Shown here one piece after another: positions 1 through 6,666 of a stretch of DNA of 10,812 bases; position 1 is the stretch's first letter; every line of letters starts with the position of its first letter. The stretch is from Chloroflexota bacterium. GTDB lineage: Bacteria; Chloroflexota; Dehalococcoidia; SM23-28-2; RBG-16-64-32. The notes below the pieces were generated by a model, which had not been told where the DNA came from, did no database searches, and saw nothing but the letters and a program-made list of their open reading frames with translations. The stretch spans positions 1-10,812 of the forward strand of contig VBJS01000057.1 in the NCBI GenBank assembly GCA_005880055.1, written 5' to 3'. Made by a program: the position numbers and the translations under genes.

Positions 1-545
1 GGCACCCAATCGGTGCCGATTAAGTAGGCCAACCAGAGAATACCGGGGATGTAGAGCACCGCGTTGCCCAGGAACAGCGCCACGTGCACCCACGGCCCAC
101 GGTCCCACCGGCGCTCCGCCAGGTAGCCAACGAGCGCGGCCGCAATGATGAACCCGACGATGTAACCGCCGCTAGAGATGTCCCACGGCAGGGCGTGAGA
201 GCCGTCCCAGGGGAGGATGAAGTGGATGGCCCAGTTGCCTGTCACTGCCTGCGCTCCGGGCGCGAAAACAGGAATTCCGATCATCCCCATCAACATGTAG
301 ATGGAAAGCGAGCCGGCGCCCCGCCATGCTCCAAGCGCGCCGCCTGTAACCAGAACAGCGAATGTCTGCCCGGTGATGGGCACCGTTGTCCATGGAGTGC
401 GAATAGCGATTTGAGCGCAGAGCGCGACGAATCCAGCGAAGCCGGCCATCAGCGCAAAATCCCGCGCGAAGGCTGCAATGCGGCTGTCCCCCCGGACACG
501 CGGAAACACCGCGTCGGCTAGCGTCATGGCGTGCGTGCGTTGCAA
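1..545 (-). CDS. bioY: BioY, biotin ECF-transporter substrate-binding subunit (3' end beyond window)
   Basis: Integral membrane S-component that captures biotin and works alone or with an energy-coupling-factor ATPase/EcfT module, none of which is visible here. Translating the minus strand to the window edge gives about 181 residues with no stop, so the gene is truncated by the window. The family signature VPITGQTFAVL lies at residues 55-65, followed by a small-residue helix (GGALGAWRG), a hydrophobic helix ending GIPVFA (89-94), and GGYIVGFIIAAALVGYLAER (126-145). The stretch of about 30 residues between GIPVFA and GGYIVGF seems longer than in compact BioY proteins. I chose a TTG start at 545-543 because AGGAAGGAG sits 6 nt upstream. 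The in-frame ATG at 527-525 has this Shine-Dalgarno 24 nt away. Family identity is strong; biotin specificity is inferred from the signature. Confidence 0.9.
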   Translation of the reverse strand, partial: MQRTHAMTLADAVFPRVRGDSRIAAFARDFALMAGFAGFVALCAQIAIRTPWTTVPITGQTFAVLVTGGALGAWRGAGSLSIYMLMGMIGIPVFAPGAQAVTGNWAIHFILPWDGSHALPWDISSGGYIVGFIIAAALVGYLAERRWDRGPWVHVALFLGNAVLYIPGILWLAYLIGTDWV

Positions 546-608
546 AGCAGTCTCCTTCCTGCGAAGGCGCGGTCTTCCTCGAGCGGAGGCCCCGGCCGCA
601 TAACGCCC

Positions 609-639
609 TAATCCTAGCGATAGATTAACCTCAAGGCAA
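609..639 (-). promoter_or_regulatory. Putative sigma-70 promoter of bioY with an overlapping near-palindrome
   Basis: On the minus strand a TTGCCT -35 (634-639) and a TAGGAT -10 (611-616) are separated by 17 bp, about 65 bp upstream of the TTG start of bioY. The -10 lies inside an imperfect palindrome at 609-627 (TAATCCTA, GCGA, TAGATTA, with one bulged C), a plausible repressor site. It does not clearly match the BirA or BioR operators I know, so the regulator is unknown. Confidence 0.4.
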
Positions 640-661
640 ACGGCGGAGTTTCAACCTGCAG

Positions 662-2041
662 ATGCGCGCCGTCCGCGTACCAACAAGGCTTGATACAACA
701 CGGAGTCGAAGGCCGCTTATAGTGGCCTGCAGTCTCATGTCCGTCTCGCCCCTGATCCTTGTTCTACTCCTCGCCTCATCGTGCGGCGGCGGGGGCGGCG
801 CCTCCTCCAATTCCTCCCGGTCAGCGGGGGGAACGCAGGGTTCGCCCACTGCTACTCCCTCGGTACCCGGGGTGAGCGATATCGAGATCAAGGTGGGCAT
901 GACCAGTGATCTGGCCGGAATGGGCGGAACGCCCTACGGTTTCGTCACTAAGGCCCTTCAGTCGTACTTTGCGAAGGTAGACCGCGAAGACGGAGGTGTT
1001 TGCGGCCGCAGCCTTACCCTCGTCCCCCAGGATGATCAGTACTCGCCGGACGTGGCACTGCGAGCAACCAAGCTCCTGGTCGACAGCGGTCTCGTACTCG
1101 CCATGATCGGCGGCATCGGCACTGAGGTGCACCAGCCGGTTGCCGATTATCTTAATGATCCCAACGGAGACGGCAACAAGGACGATGGCGTCCCCGACCT
1201 CTACCTTTCGACCGGCTACTCCGGCTGGAACGACGCCGGCCGTTACCCATGGAGCATCGTCTACATTCCCGACTACGCAGGCGACGCTAAAGCCCTGATC
1301 CAATACGTGAACGGCCGGTTCCCCGGAAAGAGGGTCGGCCTGCTCTACGAAAACAGCCTCTTTGGGCAGGACTATCTCCATGCCGTGGAAGCGTCCGTCA
1401 AAGACAGAAGTCTCCTTGTCGCCGAGCTCCCTTACGAGACTTCCGCGCCGGATCTAAATTCACAGGTCCAAAGCCTGAAAGATTCCGGAGCGGAGATCCT
1501 GTTCCTCGCCGCAACACCACCCTTCGCCGCCAAGGCAATCGCGTATGCGCATTCGCAGGGCTACCGCCCGCAGTTCGTTCAAAGCTACGTCGATTCGCAC
1601 ACGGCCGTCGCCATCCAGATCGGCGGCGGCTCCAACGCGGACCAGCTGGCCAAAGGGTTCCAGGAGTTGTCCGGAACGATCTCATCCAGCTACCTGCTCT
1701 CCGCCGTCCAGGATGCCGAAGAACCAACCATAATCGAGCATGAGCGCATCATGGAGACATATGCTGGGCCGCCCGTAAGCACCCTAACGGTCTATGCTCA
1801 GTCCCTGGGCGAACTCGTCGTTGAGACAGTCAAGAGGGCATGCGATAACTTGACCCGAAGGGGCATCCTGGATGCGGCCAACTCCATTCGGGGCTTCCGC
1901 TCTGACCTTCTCCTCCCCGGCATCGAGATCAACCTGAGCAACACCGACCATCTCGCGATCCAGGCGATGCAGCCGGTAGAGATCCAGTCAGACGGCACAT
2001 TGAAGAAGCTGGGAGACCCAATCTCCACGGAAAACCGGTAG
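662..2041 (+). CDS. LivK-type ABC-transporter substrate-binding lipoprotein
   Basis: Extracellular, lipid-anchored periplasmic-binding-fold protein of the branched-chain amino acid/amide type (Peripla_BP_6), 459 residues. A basic N-terminus is followed by a hydrophobic stretch and a lipobox LASSC with the lipidated Cys41. A low-complexity Gly/Ser/Thr/Pro linker runs to about residue 70. The mature domain begins IEIKVGMTSDLAG and contains family hallmarks: KVDREDGGVCGRSL, LVLAMIGGIGT, KRVGLLYENSLFGQDY and TSTLTVYAQSL-like C-terminal helices. An acidic insertion at residues 166-179 (DPNGDGNKDDGVPD) resembles a calcium-binding loop. The usual LivH/M/G/F permease and ATPase genes are not adjacent, so this is an orphan binding protein; its ligand is unknown. 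Start at 662 is used; GGCGGAG lies 14 nt upstream, a long spacing. ATG at 737 (residue 26) would still leave an adequate lipoprotein signal. Confidence 0.88.
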   Translation: MRAVRVPTRLDTTRSRRPLIVACSLMSVSPLILVLLLASSCGGGGGASSNSSRSAGGTQGSPTATPSVPGVSDIEIKVGMTSDLAGMGGTPYGFVTKALQSYFAKVDREDGGVCGRSLTLVPQDDQYSPDVALRATKLLVDSGLVLAMIGGIGTEVHQPVADYLNDPNGDGNKDDGVPDLYLSTGYSGWNDAGRYPWSIVYIPDYAGDAKALIQYVNGRFPGKRVGLLYENSLFGQDYLHAVEASVKDRSLLVAELPYETSAPDLNSQVQSLKDSGAEILFLAATPPFAAKAIAYAHSQGYRPQFVQSYVDSHTAVAIQIGGGSNADQLAKGFQELSGTISSSYLLSAVQDAEEPTIIEHERIMETYAGPPVSTLTVYAQSLGELVVETVKRACDNLTRRGILDAANSIRGFRSDLLLPGIEINLSNTDHLAIQAMQPVEIQSDGTLKKLGDPISTENR

Positions 2042-2075
2042 GTCCGCGGCGAACGTATCGATCCCCTGACTCGCG

Positions 2076-2081
2076 TACAAT
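2076..2081 (+). promoter_or_regulatory. Possible -10 element for the NTF2-like gene
   Basis: TACAAT matches the sigma-70 -10 consensus at five of six positions and lies 28 bp upstream of the GTG start. No convincing -35 is present at 16-18 bp. Read-through from the binding-protein gene, which ends 35 bp upstream, is an equally good explanation. Confidence 0.25.
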
Positions 2082-2109
2082 ACGGACAGCCGTTCGATGG
2101 AGGCTGCTC

Positions 2110-2415
2110 GTGAGCGCAGATCCGAATATCGACGAGATTGTTCACCGGCACGGCAAAGCCATCGTATCGATGGACATCGGCCAGATCATGACGGATCTGA
2201 TGCCGGAGGCGATGACGAAGCTGCAGCAGGCGGCGGGCGGCGGCGCCGCTGTCCAAATCCACTCATACGAACTGCTGGGCCACACCCGCGACGGCGAGGA
2301 CGAAGTGTACGACGTGAAGTACATCGGCCCCCAGTCCTTCACAGTCCGCGCACGCTGGCGGCGTTTCGGCAGCGAGTGGAAGATCGCGGACGCGGACATA
2401 ATCGCCCGGGACTAG
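2110..2415 (+). CDS. Small NTF2-like (SnoaL/DUF4440-type) protein
   Basis: A 101-residue soluble protein. The GTG start is well supported: GGAGG at 2099-2103 lies exactly 6 nt upstream. The pattern fits a minimal NTF2-like cone fold: an N-terminal helix that could close a pocket (IDEIVHRHGKAIVSMDIGQI), a central VQIHSYELLG strand, then paired strands YDVKYIG, FTVRARWRRFGSEWKIADAD. The closing 'R-W-x(5-7)-WKIADADI' pattern is common in SnoaL-like and DUF4440 proteins. Such domains may be enzymes, ligand-binding modules or oligomerisation scaffolds, and no catalytic residue can be assigned here, so the function is unknown. It lies 68 bp downstream of the binding-protein gene on the same strand and could be co-transcribed with it. 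Confidence 0.75.
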   Translation: MSADPNIDEIVHRHGKAIVSMDIGQIMTDLMPEAMTKLQQAAGGGAAVQIHSYELLGHTRDGEDEVYDVKYIGPQSFTVRARWRRFGSEWKIADADIIARD

Positions 2416-2470
2416 CCACGCCCTGGAGTGTACGGCATCGCTATTGGCGGGACGCCGCTCCGCGGTCGCT

Positions 2471-2940
2471 GTTCACTCGCCTCTTCCCCACCAGGTTCCC
2501 CTTCGGCTCTTCCCCGGAAGGGCTCAGGACAGGCTTCGCGAAGTTGCGGCGGCCGTTTGCCGGCGCCCAGCCGCTCAGAATGACATTGGCGGCCGGCGGC
2601 CGCTTGGTGGCGCTACCCGGTTGGCGGCCGCCGTTCACTCCCAGCTTCCCCACCAGGTTCCCCTTCGGCTCTTCCCCGGAAGGGCTCAGGACAGGCTTCG
2701 CGAAGTTGCGGCGGGCCGTTTGCCGGCGCCTTGCCGCTCAGAATGACATTGGCGGCCGGCGGCCGCTTGGTCGCGCTACCCGGTTGGCGGCCGCTGTTCA
2801 CTCCCATCTTCCCCACCAGGTTCCCCTTCGGCCCTTCCCCGGAAGGGCTCAGGACAGGCTTCGCGAAGTTTCGGCGGACCGTGGGCCCGCGCCTTGCTGC
2901 TCAGAAAGACATTCGCGGCCCTGCGCTGGTTGCGCTACAC
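2471..2940. repeat. Three tandem copies of a ~162-bp palindrome-rich intergenic repeat
   Basis: Copies begin with GTTCACTC at 2471, 2633 and 2796 (periods 162 and 163 bp). Each contains, in order, CCCCACCAGGTTCCCCTTCG, a hairpin GC(C/T)CTTCC-CC-GGAAGGGC, the run CTCAGGACAGGC, the perfect palindrome CTTCGCGAAG, GCTCAGAATGACATTGGCGG (altered in copy 3 to GCTCAGAAAGACATTCGCGG) and a GC-rich tail ending GCGCTAC. Copies 1 and 2 are nearly identical; copy 3 is more diverged and about 4 bp shorter in the tail. The array fills the gene-free stretch 2416-2934 and reaches the stop codon of the neighbouring hydrolase, since the CTA of the tail is that stop read on the minus strand. From memory, similar 'GGGCTCAGGACAGG' and 'GCTCAGGATGACA' repeats are scattered in Chloroflexota and other bacterial genomes. 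Open frames through it are not real genes. Confidence 0.88.
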
Positions 2941-3675
2941 CGCGAGAGCCTTGGCCAACTCCCTGTAGACCGCCCGGTTGGACGCCAGGCCTACGTGGGT
3001 GCCTCGCACCTCGATGTTGTTTGCGCCGGGTACGGGGCAGGCGGAGGACGGCACGATCGGGTCGTCGGCGCTGTAAATTGAGACGACCTGCGTCGCTGAG
3101 CTGAGCGGGCGCGTCAGGTCCGCGGGGAACGGGCAGCCGCAGTAAGGCACATCGCAGTCGGGGTCCAGGATGCTGCGCGCCCGGTCGCTCGCCTCGGCAA
3201 CGCCGGAGGCTGAGGGCGGGCGCGTGAAGCTGCCAGCCGCAGCGGTTATGGCGCCAACCGGAGAGCCCAGCAGGACCAGGTGGGATACCCTGCCGTTCAG
3301 CCGCGCGGCCAGCGCTCTCCCCAGCATGCCGCCGCGGCTGTGGCCGATGATTGCGACCGGGGCTTCATCGCCGTTGGTCCTCCGCTCCAGCTCCCGCTGG
3401 ACGCGGACTGTGAGCCGTTCTGGGCAGCCGGCGTTGACCCATAGTGCTGACGGAACAGGCCGAAAGCCGGCCCGCTGCAACCAGGAGTGCAGAGGCTGCA
3501 GGTACCAGTCGTTGCCGAAAAGGCCGGGGAGGACGAGTACCGGCCGCCCGTCGCCAATCTTCGGCGGCGAAATGAACAGCCGGTCCGTCATCAATTGCGC
3601 GAATTCAGCCCACGACCAGCTCTCCCGCGCCATCACCGATACTGCGTCGCGTCTCACAGTTCGTCTGCTCACCAT
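2935..3675 (-). CDS. Alpha/beta hydrolase (lipase/esterase-like)
   Basis: A 246-residue serine hydrolase, probably acting on an ester or acyl substrate that cannot be named. VLVLPGLFGNDWYLQPL (47-62) carries the PGLFG segment usual near the oxyanion hole. The nucleophile elbow GHSRGG places Ser113. The acid is probably Asp204 or Asp205 (YSADDPIVPS) and the catalytic His is 227 (RGTHVGL), followed by a short C-terminal helix. No signal peptide is evident, so it is probably cytoplasmic. Extra cysteines at 174, 179 and 181 lie in the cap region (DPDCDVPYCGCPF). It follows the EF-G2 gene after only 42 bp on the same strand, suggesting one transcript. The start at 3675 has only a weak GGTGGTGAG upstream; ATG at 3633 (residue 15) is an alternative. 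Its stop codon coincides with the end of the adjacent repeat array. Confidence 0.87.
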   Translation of the reverse strand: MVSRRTVRRDAVSVMARESWSWAEFAQLMTDRLFISPPKIGDGRPVLVLPGLFGNDWYLQPLHSWLQRAGFRPVPSALWVNAGCPERLTVRVQRELERRTNGDEAPVAIIGHSRGGMLGRALAARLNGRVSHLVLLGSPVGAITAAAGSFTRPPSASGVAEASDRARSILDPDCDVPYCGCPFPADLTRPLSSATQVVSIYSADDPIVPSSACPVPGANNIEVRGTHVGLASNRAVYRELAKALAV

Positions 3676-3717
3676 CTCACCACCAACTTCCGGCTTCCCC
3701 TTCAGCTCACAGGCCGG

Positions 3718-5775
3718 CTAAGCCCGCGCTGCCTCGCGTTCCTTGGTTGCTGCATCAATGACTCGCTGCGCCATGTGCGAGGGTACCTCCTCATAGTGCG
3801 AGAAGCTCATCGAGAAGTAACCACGGCCCTGCGTCAGCGAGCGCATGTCGGCGGAGTAGTGCTGCACCTCGCCCAGCGGCGCCTGCGCCTCGATGATCGT
3901 CATCGTGCCCTGCGGGTTCATCCCGAGCACGCGCGCCCGCTTGCCGTTGAGGTCGCTGATGACGTCGCCTGTGTTGGCTTCCGGGACTGTGATCTGCATG
4001 TCCATAATCGGCTCGAGCAGCACGGGTTGCGCCTTCTCACAGCCCTGTTTCAGCGCCATTGAAGCTGCGATTTTAAAGGCGATGTCAGAGGAGTCCACCG
4101 GGTGCTCGCGGCCGTCATAGAGGGTGACCCGCATATCAACCATTGGGAAGTGGGCCAGGACGCCCTCGCGCGAGCCCTCCACGACTCCCTTCTCCACCGA
4201 TCCGATGTACTGCTTGGGGACGACGCCACCGACGATTTTGTCGACAAACTCGACGCCGGAACCGCGCGGCATCGGCGAGACCTCGAGCGCTACGCGCGCG
4301 AACTGACCGTGGCCGCCGGTCTGCTTCTTGTGCGTGTACTCCGCCTGCGCAGAACCGCGTACGGACTCCCGGTAGGGCACCTTCGGGGTGTGCAGGTCCA
4401 GATCTACGCCGAATTTGCGGCGGATCTTCTCCATTGCGACGTCCACGTGCGAATCGCCCAGCCCGGATATGATCATCTCGCCTGTGTCAGGGTTACGCTC
4501 CAGGCGCAGACTCGGGTCTTCCTCCACGATGCGCTGGAGCGCAGTGCCCATCTTGTCCAGGTCTGCCTTCGTCTTCGGCGATACTGCCGCGCTGGAGGAC
4601 GGGTCCGGGAACGATATCGGAGGCAGCTTGACCGCGTTCTCGCGCGTGCAGAGGGTATGGCCGGTCTGCGTTTCGGCCAGCTTGGCCACCGCGCCGATGT
4701 CTCCGGCGGTCACCTGCGGCACTGCCTCCTGGCTTTTGCCGCTGATCCTGTAGAGCGGGCCGATGCGCTCGGCCACACTCTTGTTGGCGTTCCAGGCCTG
4801 CGAGTCTGACTTCAGGACGCCCGCGAAGACGCGGAAGTACGTAAGCCGGCCGACGTACGGGTCAGCAGAGGTCTTGAAGACCAGTGCGACAAGCGGCTTC
4901 GAGGCGTCCGCCGCAATCTCGGTGCTATCCACCTTCAGCGCACGGTCAGCCGGGGAGGGGAAGAGCGCCGCGGCGGAATCCAGCAAGCGCCGCGTGCCTG
5001 TTATCCTGGTCGATGAAGCGGCCAGCACGGGAATTATGGTGCCGGAGCGGATGCCTGCCCGCACGCCGGCAATCAGTTCGTCTTCTGTCAGTTCCTCGCC
5101 CTCCAGGTACTTCGTGATCAGCGTGTCATCCGTCTCCGCCGCCAGCTCGATCAGCTTTTCCCGGAGCGACTGCGCCTGACCCGCCATGTCTTCCGGGATA
5201 TCGGCTTCCTCCGCCTTGTCTCCCAGGTACGCCTTCATCGCCAGCAGGTCAACGACGCCCTTGAACGACTGCTGCGAGCCGATGGGGACCTGGATCGGCG
5301 CGCACTTGCCGCCCCAGGCCGCCTGAATCTGGGAGAGGCTGAGGAAGAAGTCTGCGTTCTCACGGTCCATGCGGTTGATCAGCACGGCCCGCGGCAATTC
5401 AAGCTCTTCCGCGAAGCGCCAGGCGAATTCGGTGCCCACCTGCGGACCGGACGCAGCGTCGATGGCAATCAGCGCCAGCTCCGCCGCCCGCAGACCGCAC
5501 TTCACCTCACCCATGAAATCCATGTAGCCAGGCGTATCCAGCAGGTTCACCTTGTGCCCCTCCCACTCCAGGGGCAGCACCGAGAGGTTCAGGCTGAACT
5601 GCCGCTTCTGCTCGTCCGGGTCCCAGTCGCTGATGGTGGAGCCCTCTTCGATCTTTCCCTGCCGGTTGGTCGCGCCGCTCACGAACATCAACGCTTCCGC
5701 CAGCGACGTCTTGCCGGTGCCGCTGTGGCCGACAAGCACGATGTTTCGGATATTCTCCGGCGGGTATTCTTTCAT
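3718..5775 (-). CDS. fusA2: EF-G paralogue, EF-G2-type translational GTPase
   Basis: A 685-residue protein with the full five-domain EF-G layout. In the G domain the P-loop GHSGTGKTS is at 16-24, DTPGY at 80-84, NRMD at 134-137, and ASS near 253. Domain II spans about 295-375, domain III about 385-475, domain IV about 476-605 (GGHGQFARV at 487-495; tip histidine His558 in GREHPVDSS), and domain V about 605-680. Several G-domain positions differ from canonical EF-G: DTPGH is DTPGY, NKMD is NRMD, and the switch I ERGITI stretch is KRQFSL. These changes match the EF-G2 group (Thermus EF-G2, mycobacterial FusA2) rather than the essential translocase. Mycobacterial EF-G2 is reported to bind nucleotide without ribosome-stimulated GTPase, so its role is uncertain. 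The ATG start is supported by GAAGAGGT at 5783-5790, 7 nt upstream. It is the first gene of an apparent operon with the hydrolase. Confidence 0.93.
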   Translation of the reverse strand: MKEYPPENIRNIVLVGHSGTGKTSLAEALMFVSGATNRQGKIEEGSTISDWDPDEQKRQFSLNLSVLPLEWEGHKVNLLDTPGYMDFMGEVKCGLRAAELALIAIDAASGPQVGTEFAWRFAEELELPRAVLINRMDRENADFFLSLSQIQAAWGGKCAPIQVPIGSQQSFKGVVDLLAMKAYLGDKAEEADIPEDMAGQAQSLREKLIELAAETDDTLITKYLEGEELTEDELIAGVRAGIRSGTIIPVLAASSTRITGTRRLLDSAAALFPSPADRALKVDSTEIAADASKPLVALVFKTSADPYVGRLTYFRVFAGVLKSDSQAWNANKSVAERIGPLYRISGKSQEAVPQVTAGDIGAVAKLAETQTGHTLCTRENAVKLPPISFPDPSSSAAVSPKTKADLDKMGTALQRIVEEDPSLRLERNPDTGEMIISGLGDSHVDVAMEKIRRKFGVDLDLHTPKVPYRESVRGSAQAEYTHKKQTGGHGQFARVALEVSPMPRGSGVEFVDKIVGGVVPKQYIGSVEKGVVEGSREGVLAHFPMVDMRVTLYDGREHPVDSSDIAFKIAASMALKQGCEKAQPVLLEPIMDMQITVPEANTGDVISDLNGKRARVLGMNPQGTMTIIEAQAPLGEVQHYSADMRSLTQGRGYFSMSFSHYEEVPSHMAQRVIDAATKEREAARA

Positions 5776-5903
5776 GGGGGCTACCTCTTCTTGGATGGGG
5801 CTGGTTCCGCGACTCTATCCTAACGAGTCAGTCCGCCTTAAGAAAGTGCGGGGCGCGCTTTGGCCGGCCAGTGAACACGGGCGGCGCCTGCGGGGGCGTC
5901 CTG

Positions 5904-5909
5904 TAAACT
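5904..5909 (+). promoter_or_regulatory. Possible leaderless -10 (TAAACT) for the CPBP-trpA unit
   Basis: TAAACT fits the TANNNT pattern and ends 7 nt before the A of the ATG at 5917. That spacing would put the transcription start at or next to the start codon. No Shine-Dalgarno precedes the ATG, which agrees with leaderless translation. No clear -35 is seen. Confidence 0.35.
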
Positions 5910-5916
5910 GGGACTC

Positions 5917-6666
5917 ATGCAAGAGCCGGCTATGACGATGCAAGCAGAACGTAAGCCGGCAGCGTCCGCGGCGGCATGGGGGCCCCTGGATATCCTGAAG
6001 GCGATTGGTTTTGTCGTTGCGGGCTCGATCCTGGGTTTCATCCCCGTGGGGATCGTCCTCCTGGTCATCGCCGGCGATCACCCGGAGGACCACCCGACGG
6101 CCTTGACGATTGAGGTGGGGTCCAGCGCAGTCCTGCAAATAATGATGTTCCTGGCTGTTTGGCGGTTTGCCGTGCGCAAGTACCGCCAGCCGTGGTCGGC
6201 GTTGGGGTTGCGCGCTCCCGTGCGCGGCAGCTGGTGGCTGCCGATTCCACTCGTGATAGGCGCCTACAGCATCATGATCGCGTATTTTGGTGCGCTGTCC
6301 GCCTTCGGGATCAACCCGGACACGGACCTGCCGGACCAGGTCTACGACAATATCGGGCCAATCGTTGCGCTTGTGGCCCTCTCGCTCTGTTTTGCGCCGG
6401 TGATGGAAGAGACGTTTTTCCGGGGCTTCGTCTTCGGCGGCCTTCGCGGCCGTTGGGGCGTGCCGCTGTCGGCGCTGGCGAGCGGGCTGTTGTTCGGCAT
6501 CGTGCACACCCTCAACCCCGGGGCTTTTTACATCGTCCCGCCGATTGCGGCCGTGGGAGCGCTGTTTGCCTTCGGTTACGCTTACTCGGATTCCATCTTT
6601 CCCACTATGGCGGCGCACTTCCTCTTCAACCTCATCAGTGTGACACTCGGCATCGCCAGTTCATGA
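5917..6666 (+). CDS. CPBP-family intramembrane metalloprotease (Abi/CAAX-protease-like)
   Basis: A 249-residue polytopic membrane protein. The three CPBP motifs are intact: EETFFR at 164-169 (Glu164, Glu165, Arg169), FGIVH ending at His197, and HFLFN at 234-238 (His234, Asn238); the Glu and His residues are the expected metal and catalytic ligands. Hydrophobic segments lie at about 28-52, 68-85, 108-128, 146-162, 185-198, 207-223 and 232-248. An alanine-rich, probably cytoplasmic N-terminus precedes them. Bacterial members have been linked to prenyl-type proteolysis, bacteriocin immunity and regulated intramembrane proteolysis; the substrate here is unknown. The gene ends in an ATGA overlap with trpA. 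No Shine-Dalgarno precedes the ATG at 5917; a second ATG at 5932 is a possible start. Confidence 0.92.
   Translation: MQEPAMTMQAERKPAASAAAWGPLDILKAIGFVVAGSILGFIPVGIVLLVIAGDHPEDHPTALTIEVGSSAVLQIMMFLAVWRFAVRKYRQPWSALGLRAPVRGSWWLPIPLVIGAYSIMIAYFGALSAFGINPDTDLPDQVYDNIGPIVALVALSLCFAPVMEETFFRGFVFGGLRGRWGVPLSALASGLLFGIVHTLNPGAFYIVPPIAAVGALFAFGYAYSDSIFPTMAAHFLFNLISVTLGIASS

Noticed and set aside
172..393. A 73-codon minus-strand frame within bioY
   Set aside because: It is the wrong frame of bioY: the overlapping minus-strand frame, open from 545 to the window edge, carries the BioY signature.
2471..2940. CRISPR array
   Set aside because: The repeated unit is about 162 bp with no short repeat/unique spacer alternation, and no cas gene is present.
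2097..3104. A 335-codon open frame on the plus strand across the NTF2-like gene and repeat array
   Set aside because: It reads the NTF2-like gene out of frame, repeats the same peptide with each repeat copy, and runs antisense into the hydrolase. The low-complexity Arg/Pro/Gly-rich product has no domain.
5812..5845. Promoter for EF-G2 (TAGGAT or TAGAGT on the minus strand)
   Set aside because: A -10-like TAGGAT exists at 5817-5822, but no acceptable -35 lies at 16-18 bp; the evidence is too weak to list.
5815..6618. A 267-codon minus-strand frame opposite the CPBP gene
   Set aside because: It is Arg/His/Gly-rich without recognisable motifs, while the plus strand carries all three CPBP motifs and a coupled junction to trpA. 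It is a high-GC shadow frame.
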